Shown here: positions 22,918 through 32,759 of the stretch, in pieces
Numbering within the stretch: the stretch's first letter is position 1
How the letters are laid out: each line of letters opens with the position of its first letter
Assembly (NCBI GenBank): GCA_038373885.1
Contig: JAWZYV010012516.1
Span: 124,001-188,000 of the forward strand
Source of the DNA: Cheiracanthium punctorium
Lineage: Eukaryota > Arthropoda > Arachnida > Araneae > Cheiracanthiidae
Length of the DNA: 64,000 nt
Reading direction: 5' to 3'
Notes under the pieces: generated by a model
Seen by the model: only the letters and a program-made list of their open reading frames with translations
Database searches by the model: none
What the model was told of the DNA's origin: nothing
Position numbers and translations under genes: made by a program

Positions 22918-23110
22918 TAAATGATAAAATAAATAAAAACTTTGTGGGAAAAAAAAAAAAGTTTCCTCTGCTCAGTAAGACGGAAGGGCTTGTCTGATGA
23001 AGACTGAAAGAACTTTTTGGTCGAAACGATCGTTACGCCTTATAAGTAACCTTTTATGTTTTTTTTTTTTTTTTTTTTTCCCACAAAGTTTTTATTTATT
23101 TTAACATTTC
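22918..23110. repeat. Inverted-repeat insert around a hammerhead-like core
   Basis: Two arms of about 40 bases (taaaataaataaaaactttg plus gggaaaa.. and its inverse) enclose roughly 100 bp of different composition. The arms end in A and T runs facing inward. The arms may be an inverted duplication of the target, as described for some Penelope-like insertions; that is inference. Confidence 0.65.
22984..23042 (+). ncRNA. Hammerhead-ribozyme-like motif
   Basis: CTGATGA (22994-23000) and GAAA (23023-23026) are placed as in a hammerhead core. Stem I: aagg.gc..gt (22984-22993) with acgcctt (23035-23041). Stem II: gac (23002-23004) with gtc (23020-23022). Stem III: A-C (23026-23027) with G-T (23032-23033) around loop GATC, placing the cleavage site after T 23034. 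One extra A follows CTGATGA and stem II is short, so activity is uncertain. Penelope-like elements are known to carry type I hammerheads. Confidence 0.5.
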
Positions 23111-23488
23111 ATATGGTGTAAAACTTCAAAAATTAAAATGCTGCAAAATTTAATATCCAAGTGTGTTTCCTTTATATTTTATTAATAACTTTTTTAAATA
23201 TTAGTGAAATGCCGCTAATTTTTTTACCTGCATATTTTACTAAAAAAATTAGCAGTTAATTGACTTTACATATTTATGAGCACTTAATGTTATGAGTTTT
23301 TTTTTTCTGGTTACTGTTTCAAATTTAAATCAGCTAGTAACAGCAAGGTTAATGTAATGTGTCATAAGATTTAAGAAAAATTGAAAGGCAACAAAATTCA
23401 AATTTAACATCTGAGTGTTTTCTCTTACATTAAAACTAATTTCATTGTGATATTAGATTTTTGTGTGATTGTGGAACGCTATGTTAGG

Positions 23489-23551
23489 GCTATCTGCCAA
23501 GGATGGCCTTGATAGGAGGATTTTCTAAGGCTTTCTAACGCTTATTCACAT
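23489..23551 (-). mobile_element. SINE 3' fragment
   Basis: Matches 61705-61770 (tctgccaaggatgg, ggtaggaggatt, ttctaacg.(t/g)tattc). Only the tRNA-unrelated body is present, nested in the hAT-like element. Confidence 0.65.
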
Positions 23552-23882
23552 GCGATATTGGTAAGTAACAACTTGAATCAATTTAGTACTATGGTACTAT
23601 ACTGTATCTTTCATTCATGATATAAAAAATATGTATTTGTTTGCCGATTGATAAATACTTCAATTTTTTTACTATTCGGTTGCCGAATATTTAAGTATTC
23701 GGCCGAACCGAATATTCAGTTTGTCTGCCGAATAGGCAGCATACCGAATACCAAGCGAATATTCGGTGCATCCCTAATTTTTCTATTTATAAAAAAATAA
23801 GCAAGTCAACTTAAATACAATTCATTTTTTTTAAATTAGGTACAAGAAAAAAAAGGAAAGATTTATTTTATTATTATTTTTT

Positions 23883-24105
23883 TAAGGACTGGCACTTGCC
23901 GATCAGGCAATCTCCATAACAACGGCATTAAGTATTGGCCACTTTATTGTGATGGCATCTAGTAGGTGGCCAACGATATCCCCTATAAAAAGATGAACCC
24001 CTGTGAACGACGAACAGGTTAACATCCAAGCCCATAATGGGAATCGAACCTGGACTCAAGGTGTGATAGAATGGTTCTTTAGCTATTACACCAACTGGGA
24101 GGCAG
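23883..24105 (-). mobile_element. tRNA-derived SINE
   Basis: On the minus strand the head has a B box GGTTCGATTCC (24040-24050) and an A box TGGTGTAATAGCTAAAG (24077-24093), at tRNA-like spacing. About 150 bp of unrelated body follow, containing caggggttcatctttttata and gccacctactagatgcca. This body differs from that of the other SINEs here, so it is a second family. Not a functional tRNA: no cloverleaf closes around the boxes. Confidence 0.75.
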
Positions 24106-24362
24106 AAAAAAAGTTAAATCTTCACAATTGTGGAATGTTAGTTGAGATTTAAAACAGACGGCCATCTCTCTTCAACGAGATCGCTTGGTTCCAACTGAAA
24201 AGATTCGTTATAGAAAAAATATCGTTTCACGGAAATTATGGTTTTATGTTGTTATTTGAGTAAATTTTACTATAGCTTTTTTTAATTTTTGTGAGAGAAG
24301 TTCAAGAAAATTAATTGACGTTTTGCAGAAAAACAAAGTAATAAATATTAAAATTATCTTGA

Positions 24363-24543
24363 AGTGATTACTTTTCGTTGTATAAATAAACTGTTCAAAA
24401 GTAAAGAGAGGTCACTAATTTACATACAGTGTTACATCATTGTGATTTACATACGTGTGTTTACATCATTACAGTACAGTGATTACTTTTCGTTGTATAA
24501 ATAAACTGTTCAAAAGTAAAGAGAGATCACTAATTTACAATTT
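24363..24543. repeat. 116-bp-period partial tandem duplication
   Basis: About 62 bases starting agtgattacttttcgttg (24363) recur at 24479 with one mismatch, separated by a variable stretch rich in 'ttacatcatt'. A recent local duplication. Confidence 0.85.
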
Positions 24544-24757
24544 AGAGGTCACTAATTTACATTTATCCTAGAGTAAATGAACAAGTTAGACAGAAATTCA
24601 ATTTATTATTTGTTTTAATTAATAAAATTGAAAAAAAACATGAGAAATTTGTCATAGATGACTTAATTTTTTTTAAGTAGGGAAAATTTTCAATATTAGT
24701 CTAATCTAATTAAAAATTACGAATACACGGAGAAATTCGAATAAAAGTGAATATAGT

Positions 24758-24945
24758 AATGTCTTGTTATAACAAACTTTACGTTTACGATTATTTCAGA
24801 TTAACGAATAAAATATGTTTAAAAAAAACTTAGAATACAAATTTAGTTATAATGAAATTTCAATACTATGACGAATTTTTCGGTGTTACACATTTGATCT
24901 TCGTTCCCTTAAAATTCGTCAATCGTTATATGGAATTTTATTGTA
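24758..24945. mobile_element. Possible decayed pogo/Tigger-like MITE
   Basis: The ends agtaatgtcttgttataaca and, inverted, acaataaaattccatataac partly match. The interior has ttataa(c/t)(a/g)aa boxes in both orientations, a pattern common in Tigger-type MITEs. No clear TA duplication. Confidence 0.3.
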
Positions 24946-25097
24946 AACAAATAAATAAAACTTTTATCTTCAACAATGCTTCACAGCAAAATTTAAATAG
25001 CATTTCTACTTGATTTAACTGGGTAGAGATTAACACATGGAGGTTTTAGTTCTGGACATTTTCAGAATGTATGAACTAAAAGTCAGAAGTGATTGCA

Positions 25098-25290
25098 TTT
25101 AGGGATAGACGAAGACAAAGGAAGAAAAAAAGAAAGAAAGAAGATGAAGAAGAAGAAGAAAAAGAAAAAAGAAAATAAAAGGTCTGTCTCGTCTCGCAAT
25201 ATCCTAAAAAGTCTGTCTTGTCTTGCACAACAATTCCAATTATCTGTCTCTTCCCGTCTTGTTCCCGTCTCGTCATTCTCGGTGGGATTT
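25098..25290. mobile_element. Decayed 'TAGGGAT' MITE expanded by a purine tract
   Basis: The left end tagggatagacgaagac and internal gtctcgtctcgcaat repeats match the family at 18.9, 29.8 and 32.4 kb; the right end is lost. An AAG/AAAG-rich purine tract (25115-25180) has expanded inside it. Confidence 0.4.
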
Positions 25291-25575
25291 TCACTTACAT
25301 TTTCATAATGACAGTCTTTAGTAAAAATAGACTAATAACTAAATAAATAAAAACAAAATTCTGAAATCAGGCACTCCACCACTGCTTTTTTCCCCTAAAA
25401 ATTAATTTAATTTCTTTGCCAAATACTTTTTTCTTATTTTAAACGTATTTCAAAAGATAAGTTATACCAAATTTTTCGACAGCAAATGCTGAACAAAATC
25501 TTTACATATATTTATTTATTACCTTTTTTAGTTAATATTGGTTAAAAGTGATATTTCTTTAGATTTTAAAAGACT

Positions 25576-25700
25576 AATTTATTTATTTATTTATTTATTT
25601 TTGCAATTTTTGCTAATCATAGTTGTTAAAAATATTAATACTGATCTAGAGCAATCGTTCCATAACTTCAGAGTTTTTACAAAAATTAAATATAATTTTG

Positions 25701-25734
<34 letters not shown>
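25576..25734. repeat. (TTTA)n and (TC)n microsatellites
   Basis: About six TTTA units at 25576-25601 and about sixteen TC units at 25701-25733, separated by ordinary AT-rich sequence. Confidence 0.9.
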
Positions 25735-25737
<3 letters not shown>

Positions 25738-25809
25738 TTTAGGGCCTTTTAAACAACAGCTACATTTAATCTTAAAATTAGACTGCATTATTCTCACTTA
25801 AATCTCTAT

Positions 25810-26800
25810 ACTTTCTATGAAACCATCGGTAGTTTAACTAGAAAGGCCAAAATCGAGCTGGAAAATTCATAGTCCCCCTCCGGAAAAATAAATTTTCCTT
25901 TGTAAAAAGAATTTGAGGTAGAGACTCCAGCTGGACACCCAGTAAATACGCATTGAACATAGTACCGCCTACTTTTTTCAAGGCAGTAAATATGCACTGC
26001 AAGACAACGTTTGCCGGGTTCTGCTAATGGATAATGTAAAACTCAAGAGCTTGAGCCCGTTTAGGGTCCGAAATTGATCTGACAGAGAACTAAGAATTGT
26101 CACGAAAGATGTGTTTGTGTTTAGTTCAATCAAAAGCTGCTCGCAAGCTTTGGTGCTGCTGATATATTTCTTGCTATCTGCAGATTTTCATGTCCTTAGG
26201 ATGTTGACCGTATCATGACGGTAATCATAGCTTATGCATCTTGCAAATTTAGCATTGTACCCCTTGATTGCGCTCACTGTCATGCTGATAAGCACACTTT
26301 TTCTGGAAGACCCACAGTCGAGGGCAGGCGCAAATACAAACTTAATATGCTTGGAAAATCTTCAAGCACGTCAAACAAAACTTTATGCTGTGTCAAACTT
26401 TTCGGTCACAACATTTTAACTTTGTAAAGCTTATTGACCATGCGTAAAACCATTTGAATGTGTCTTCACTCCCATTGCATTAGTTTCTGTTGCATGATAA
26501 TTCATTTGAACTAGTAGAAACAGTGCACACCACATTTTTATTTTATTTTATTCGGAAACATGCTTGGGAGAACGGCTTCATTCTGTTCAGGACTACTGCA
26601 CGTAGCATCCAAAAGTTACAGTGGGAAACTTACACATTTCTTGGCCAATCAATTTTCGCTGTGTAAACTGCCGTGAACGTGCGTACTGTATTTATCAGTT
26701 AAACTTCATGGAACAGCTGGGTTAAATTTTGCATACTGTGAAGTTTAATTTTAGTGTTCATTTAACTGAATAGATGCTCCAAAAATGTTGCAGTACAGCA
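25810..26800. other. Moderate-GC stretch, no gene proven
   Basis: Higher GC than its neighbours. ORFs of 60-70 codons exist on both strands (25815-25997 minus, 26215-26427 plus), but none has domain motifs or supported splice sites. Possibly an old transposon body. Confidence 0.35.
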
Positions 26801-26816
26801 TTTTTAATCATTAAGA

Positions 26817-27151
26817 CAGCGGTTCTCAACCTTTTAACGTCGCGCCCCCTAACAACAAGGTTAACTTATGTTGGCGCCCCCCCCCCATTTTTCAGCATAC
26901 AATCAATTTTTTTAATCTTTAAGAATGAACATTTAGTCGAATTTTCTAAAAAATAATGTTTTGAATAAACATTTTAAGTTTGAATGAACATTTTAAACGA
27001 AAATGAATATATTTAAGTAAGAATGAGAATAAATAAGATGATTTTTTAAAAAACATGCATCACTACTTGTTCTTTGGTTTTTCTCGCCCCCTCCCCTGCA
27101 AACGCTCTGCGTCCCCCTTGGGGGTCGCGCCCCACAGGTTGAGAAACGCTG
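26817..27151. mobile_element. hAT MITE with perfect 8-bp TSD
   Basis: 335 bp flanked by identical cattaaga (26809-26816 and 27152-27159). Ends CAGCGGTTCTCAACCTTTT and, inverted, CAGCGTTTCTCAACCTGTG. The ends closely resemble the widespread 'CAGtGGTTCTCAACC' hAT terminus. Subterminal GCGCCCCC and GGGGGCGC-type blocks flank an AT-rich centre. An internal fragment of the same family is at 17.2 kb. Confidence 0.92.
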
Positions 27152-27199
27152 CATTAAGATATAGGATAGGAACATGGTACAAAAATATCCAAAATAAGA

Positions 27200-28290
27200 T
27201 AATAAAATTTATTATGTTTTATCATTATCATGGGATTTTTTCTTACGAATTTTAAAAATGTATATTATTGCTCTTCTAGGAAATGATAAATTAAAAAATT
27301 ATTGAACTCCTATCCCCTTAAGAAGGGGGGGAAATGCAGCACACCTCTATACTACTATGTCTAAAATAATGTAGAATTTTTAATGATCATGAAAAATCAA
27401 TTTACATCATTTTCTAACAGATGTATAGTCAGAAAAGTTTAGATTAGGCATTGTACTCAGTTATAATTGCTATCTTTATGCGTATGTAAGGCTTTACGTA
27501 CGTTTATAGGGCTTATTATTATTTATTACGATTTGCAAAGTACTTTTATCTCCAATTTGTATGCTTTAGTTTTATTTCTGCATAGTAGTTTTTTTAATAG
27601 AAATTTAAAATTTTACCGAATAAACAGAGCTCAAAAAAGTTATGAATGTATATAATTTTTTTTTTAGGGAAGGGATCTAAAAGTAAAAGTAAAGTAAATA
27701 ACTGCAGTTTAAAAAGAATACTTATCGATTTTATTAACATATTCGAATTTCTTGCTTTTGCAATTCACGCTACTTATCTATCTACAAGTAATTGTTATAC
27801 CTACGTCATAGCCTATTTATAGAAGTACTATTACAGAATATTAAAATTAATAAGGAGCTTTTTAAATAACACGCACATACACACACGCTCTCTACATGTA
27901 GTATATATATTTTTTTAAAACGCTTTTTGAAAAGTTATTTATAACGCCTTAAAACACCAGATGTGTTCTTATTACTTTTTTTTTTCTTTCTAACGGCCGA
28001 GTCAGCGGCCTACTGTAGGCTTGATCGCTACAAGGACTACAGATGTTGCTCTTTTCATTATGGGGGCGCCTATTAGGCAGACCAACGTTACCCTCTATGA
28101 GTGGTACACGCTTAAATCTATTGATTAAAACTAACACTCCTTTATTGATTAAATTTCTTATCGGCTGATTTAAATCCTTTTACGCTAAAAAATACTCATT
28201 AAAGACAATAATTTGTTATCTCCTCAATTCCCCTCAATGCTCAGGATTCGCTAGTTTCTATTATACTCCATTTTTCACTAAAATCTTGTC
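27200..28290. other. Mostly AT-rich, no gene identified
   Basis: The more GC-rich segment 27985-28110 has a palindrome agcggcctactgtaggctt, but I recognise no family. Confidence 0.45.
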
Positions 28291-28299
28291 TATTTGAGA

Positions 28300-28476
28300 A
28301 TTCTGTCTCTCCCCCACGAAAGATGCGTAGTAAGGTATCCTATTACTTTCACGTGACCAACGCTCTGGCTCTAACGGAAAACGGTACAGTCACCACAGAC
28401 AACACAATGCGGGAATCGTATAGCTTACGCAGTGGTTATTTATATTCTTTGTAGCGGCGAGCATCGAAGAGCAAAC
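28300..28476 (+). promoter_or_regulatory. E-box promoter and 5'UTR candidate
   Basis: TCACGTGAC (28349-28357) is a perfect palindromic USF/MITF-type E-box. It lies in a CpG-richer stretch with cgctctggctctaacgg downstream, about 120 bases before an ATG in an open first-exon context. Promoter use is inferred. Confidence 0.45.
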
Positions 28477-28541
28477 ATGTCGTTATCAAAATATGAATTA
28501 AAAGAGTTTCTGAAGAGGATACCCGATGATACTTTAGAATG
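28477..28541 (+). CDS. Candidate first coding exon, unidentified
   Basis: ATG in context gcaaacATGt, 21 codons encoding MSLSKYELKEFLKRIPDDT and two more, then donor GAATG|GTGATA with two bases left over. An in-phase acceptor at about 30168 (tttatttgaatgcag) would add a Trp and about 16 residues before a stop, but that join is speculative. No family recognised. Confidence 0.45.
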
Positions 28542-29090
28542 GTGATAATTTTATTTTATATCCGAATACCAAATACATCTTTTTCATATTCAGAGTTGTG
28601 AAATAAATTCAACCTAAATGTGGAGAGGATGCTTTCGGTAAAAATTTTGTTTTAATGGACATAGTTTCTTACGATTGGATTATAAAAATCTCGTCGCTCT
28701 TGTAAAACAAATGAAGTTATGATATCTTCAGTCAAGTGAGTAAGAAATATTTTACCTTTTTCATGTAAATAAATTGGGTTGCTGCTTTAATTAAATCTTA
28801 AGCTGGTTTAACCATGATTGCATTTGTGTATTCTGACTGTACTGTGAATTCGTTTTATAACTAGAGACTATAGTGAAATTATATTATATTTATTAAAAAA
28901 ATACTTTTTTATGGTGTATTAAGATATATGTAATATATTTGTCTTGATTTAAAATTTATTTTCTCGGGCTTATAATCATAGATTACAGCTCTGATAATAA
29001 AAAATGAAGAAAACGAATCATTCAATATATAAATCAAAAACAGCAAATTTTCATAAGACACCCTTTTTCTAGCTTAAAATAATAATATTA

Positions 29091-29390
29091 ATTGAGTACA
29101 GATACATTAATTAAAAAATCACTGATTTTGTAAAAACGCTCATTCTATAGCTTAAATAATAATCATAATTGAGTACAGTTATATTAATCAAAAACGGACA
29201 GACACTCCTCATTTTTGATTATTATTTAGCCTAAATGGAGCTGTAGTAGAATGCTCAAAAATTGAGAATTTTTCGCTCCATTAATATTTGTCGATTAATT
29301 GAGCAAATTTTACTCAATCGGGAGAATGGCTGTTTGAAGTCAATGATTGAGTAAAAATATACTCCGTTTGATTATTATTTTACTCAATAG
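29091..29390. repeat. ATTGAGTA / TACTCAAT motif island
   Basis: attgagtaca at 29091 and 29168, attgagcaaattttactcaat near 29297, attgagtaaaa near 29345 and tttactcaat near 29379: one octamer in both orientations through 300 bp. The blocks aaaaataataat and gattattattta also recur. Confidence 0.5.
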
Positions 29391-29538
29391 ATTTAAGCGT
29401 GTATCTTAATTTTGAACCAATTCCGAATGAGAGACCTAGCACCTGGATTTGGCACCCCCAAAGATATCGTTTGAACATGGAGGACGTTGCAGCTACGGCA
29501 GATTTTGCGTGCAGCAGCTCCCTTTAGTGTACACGGTT

Positions 29539-29650
29539 TCATAGCAGTCCTACCGAGAGAGGTTTCCACCCTACCAAGCACTGGCCAAGCTTTGCTTCAC
29601 TTTCCGTGTTCGTATGGGAACGGGACTTAGCAATTAGGCCGCTACGGGAC
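29539..29650 (-). pseudogene. 5S rRNA-like pseudogene or 5S-derived SINE head
   Basis: On the minus strand the order of 5S rRNA landmarks is kept: a 5' end ccgtagcggcc, then cgttcccatacgaacacgga, a.gtgaagca, cttggccagtgcttgg, gggtgga, and a 3' end ctgctatga. Length about 112 versus about 120 for 5S, with several substitutions in the internal control region, so it is unlikely to be a working gene. About 150 bp of moderately GC-rich, non-5S sequence follows on the same strand (29393-29538), as expected of a SINE3-type retroposon. Confidence 0.5.
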
Positions 29651-29782
29651 ATGTTCTTATTATTGCAGAATGCGTTAGACTGATCTTCTGCGTATGATAG
29701 ACGTAAAATATAGAATCTTTTAAAACAAGTGATGGATGCTTGACGAGGCGGGGTAGACCTAATTTCCATGCACTACTATACA

Positions 29783-29866
29783 TAGAGATTTTTTGAGGCG
29801 AGACAAGACTTTGCAGTTACTGTGCGAGACAAAACACGCCTTCTTCTCGTCTCACAACCGTCCCTA
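29783..29866. mobile_element. 'TAGGGATG' family MITE
   Basis: Ends tagagattttttgaggcgag and, inverted, tagggacggttgtgagacg; internal gcgagacaaaacacgcc. Same family as 18939-19017. No flanking octamer match. Confidence 0.5.
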
Positions 29867-30243
29867 TGTTAAAGACCACTTTTTACTTACGTGAGAGAAA
29901 CGGTCCAAGAATCCTCGCGTAAGAGAAAATTTCCAGTTGTGAGATAGGGTATGTATATACGATTTTTTTCAAAACACACACGCAACTATTTTAGACACTT
30001 AAACATCCCTCAAACTGTTTTAAACTATTCCCAAGCTATATATTACCATTTCCACATAAAGTGATGAATAAATGAATGCTGGTGATTCTTACTCTAAAAA
30101 ATAACCATACAATTCCTGGAAACTTTTCGTAAAATTTTACTGAAATTCTTCGCTTTTATTTGAATGCAGGACAATTTCCGTATATCAAGTAACAGCGTCT
30201 CTCTGGAAAAGAATTTCTACTGGAGTTTAAAGCAGTAGAGCAC

Positions 30244-30352
30244 TAGAGATGAGTTCGGGCTCATTTTTTGAAGCCCGAGCCCGAGGACTTTTAATCCGAG
30301 CTCGCCCGAGCCCGAGCAATATTATTAAAGTTGGAGCCCGAGCCCGAAATTT
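30244..30352. repeat. GAGCCCGA minisatellite-like block
   Basis: Five (c)gagcccga-type copies and inverse forms (tcgggctc) within 110 bp, beginning tagagatgagttcgggctc. Could be the end of a hAT-like element whose partner end is gone. Confidence 0.5.
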
Positions 30353-30519
30353 CAGCTAAAGACAAATAAAATTAACTACTTCATTAATAGGATACAATAA
30401 ATTTTGGAGCTTCACACACCTTCTAGTCCCCCGTGCCGCTATTTTTTTTAAATAAGTACGTCTATTTATCTCATGAATCACTTTTTAAAATCTGTTTCAA
30501 GGAGTATGTTCAACAAAGG

Positions 30520-30685
30520 AGAAATTTTTGACCCAGCAATTTTATTTCGGGGGGGGGGGGGGAGGGGGGCTGGGTATCAAATCGTAAGCTAAAGTTCAAT
30601 TTTAAGCTAAGTATCAAACTGTAAGCTTAAGGCTTAAGCTAAGTAAAGGACATTTCAGGGAGGAGGCCCTCTGGCTATGCACCTG
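30520..30685. mobile_element. hAT-type MITE, related to the copy at 509-653
   Basis: The right end, inverted, reads CAGGTGCATAGCCAGAGGG. The left end is degraded near cagcaattttatttcgg. Internal gtatcaaa(t/c)(t/c)gtaagc and aagctaagtaaag boxes match 509-653. It carries the longest G run in the window (30549 onward). Confidence 0.6.
30549..30580 (+). other. G-quadruplex-prone tract
   Basis: A run of about 15 G, then an A and a second run of six G, then ctggg. Strong G4 potential on the plus strand; likely length-variable. Confidence 0.7.
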
Positions 30686-30699
30686 ATTTACAGGAATAT

Positions 30700-32400
30700 T
30701 CCGTAAATATACGAAAATAGTACTGGCATCCCATTTGCCAGTACATTTTGCGTATCTTCACGAAATTTATTTTTACAGTGTACTGTTAGTGGAAAATCTC
30801 GTGTTGTAGGGAAGGAGCAATATCCATCGGCTTAAGATATATCCAGATCACGTTGTAGCGCAAGTCCACTGTACTGATTATTTCTACTTTTACAGTAAAG
30901 AAAATAAATGTATACGGAATAAAATCAAAGATTTGCGACGTTTCATCTCTTCCGTAAATACAAAGGTATAGAATAAAAGGATACTAACAATGTTTAAATA
31001 AAACTTATTCAGAGTTTCATTAGATTTAACACGGAGGAAGTTGAATTAAAATCGAATAAAAAAAGTAGAATGACATAAGTACACAATAAGAGCTATCACT
31101 AACATGAACTACAAAAGAATTAGAAGTTGCAGTACATTGAATTCCTCGTCATTAAACCTTTCATTACTTTTTTTTTCCGAAGCATTTTACATTTCACTGA
31201 CCCCATCAAAATGTTTGCGTGGCCATTATTTGCTATTAACCGGATTTCTATGCTTTGCCAACAGTACGAGCCATTTATGGAATTCATCCCAACAAAAGAG
31301 CATTATGATGAAAAAGGAGCACGGCCACAACTCAACTCTTTCAAAAAACCTCAAGAACCTTCTTTTCCGAAAGCAGCGGTAAACCATTGTGCAACTCAGC
31401 ACAACTTTGCCAGACGATATAATTGATTCAGCCATGCGTTCCTAAATGCTCTGCTCTCGTTTTATGTAAACTTCGAGTTCGCCCTGAAAAGAGCTGCTTT
31501 TATTATCCAGCAATTCGCTCTGGATATTAAAAAAAAAGAACGCTTAAAAAGGGTATACAGCAATACACAGACCAAGTAAATAAACACTGCAAAAAAGAGA
31601 AACGGAGGAAGATGGAGACCTCTGAAGTTAACAGACCGGAGATCCATTATGTTTTGCTGCTGCTGCCTTCGTCTGATAGGTGAACGGGTCTCGAAATTCA
31701 TCGTACTTCGAATTCAAAGTTCCATTATTATGCTCAATTACCTTAAAAGATGAACGATTTAGGCCAATGAGGCTGTGGTTTCACAAAAGATTACGGAGAA
31801 AAATTCACTTTTAAAAGTACCGAACTCAAACTAGCTATATTCATTTATATTCCTCCTCCTAAGTCATTGAATCTCAGTCATCTGTACCATCCACCCCCAC
31901 TAGTACGGTTCAGATGTGTACGCAACCGAAATCTATCAAATTCTAATTCTTTTTTTCTTATTATTTTAAACGGCCGAAAGATTGACATAATTTTTAATTC
32001 ACGTGTTACTAATACATTAACCAGTGAGTCAGATTAGCAATCAGTAACGCAAAATAAACGACACAAAACCAAACTAATTTCGCTTCATTTAATTATTTGA
32101 CTTTAAAGAAATTTATAAGCTGGGAAAATAGAGTCAACCAGAAAGCTAGAATGGTAAAAACCGTGTGCGACGTCCAGGTTAAACAGAACCCGTGTTGGAT
32201 GAGGCAGAATACCATTGGATATATTAAATCACATGATCTCAGAAATAATGCAAAGTTGACTACCACATTATAGTAAGCGAATAGATATTTTTCTCACGAA
32301 ATTATCAACCGTGTGTAATCAAGACTCTATCTTCATGAAACCTGGCCCTAAACAGGCATAGGGTATTTCAACGACCAATACAAATGATTAAGCTCTCGGT
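30700..32400. other. Unique-looking stretch with overlapping ORFs, no gene proven
   Basis: At 31104-31426 two overlapping plus-strand frames of 92 and 99 codons are open and GC is above background. The longer includes ISMLCQQYEPFMEFIPTKE. No domain or supported acceptor was found; it may be a retained or lost exon. Confidence 0.3.
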
Positions 32401-32402
32401 AG

Positions 32403-32534
32403 TAGGGATGGATGTGAGATGAAACAGAAATTTGCACTTGTTTTGCGAGACGAGAAGGGCCTACTTTCTCTTACTATATAGGGATTTAGCGAGACAAGAC
32501 AGCCCTCCGTAGTTTTGCCTCGCATACATCCCTA
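32403..32534. mobile_element. 'TAGGGATG' family MITE
   Basis: 132 bp. Left end TAGGGATGGATGTGAG; inverted right end TAGGGATGTATGCGAG. Internal cgagacgagaagg and gcgagacaagacag. No clear octamer duplication. Confidence 0.7.
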
Positions 32535-32587
32535 CAGCAAGAAAAAATTAGCATGCATCTTCCATTTGAAGACGTTTTTCGCCTGCC

Positions 32588-32745
32588 CAGGGGCAGATTT
32601 GCCGAGTTGAGGGCCCTGGGCAAAAGCTTCATTGGGGGACCTCTCTTTCGAAAGCTTTTTTCATAATTTACAAATTTTTAAACTTTAAGAACAATTTGGG
32701 GGCCCGGGCACTTGTTCAGAATGCCCTCCCGGAAATCAGGCCCTG
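32588..32745. mobile_element. hAT-type MITE
   Basis: 158 bp. Ends CAGGGGCAGATTTGCCG and, inverted, CAGGGCCTGATTTCCGG. Flanks cgcctgcc and ctccttcc agree at 6 of 8. Internal gggccctgggc and gggggcccgggc blocks are palindromic. Confidence 0.7.
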
Positions 32746-32759
32746 CTCCTTCCTTACTG

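Larger units (their letters stand above)
22739..23776. mobile_element. hAT-like element with TAGGGATGCACCGAAT ends
   Basis: 1,038 bp. Both ends read TAGGGATGCACCGAAT, with further CCGAATATTCGG-type palindromes just inside. Flanking octamers are atttttgt (22731-22738) and atttttct (23777-23784), 7 of 8 identical. No transposase was found. It carries two later insertions: an inverted-repeat unit at 22918-23110 and a SINE piece at 23489-23551. Confidence 0.8.

Noticed and set aside
24040..24093. Functional tRNA gene on the minus strand
   Set aside because: A and B boxes are present but no acceptor stem or anticodon arm closes, and a SINE body follows.
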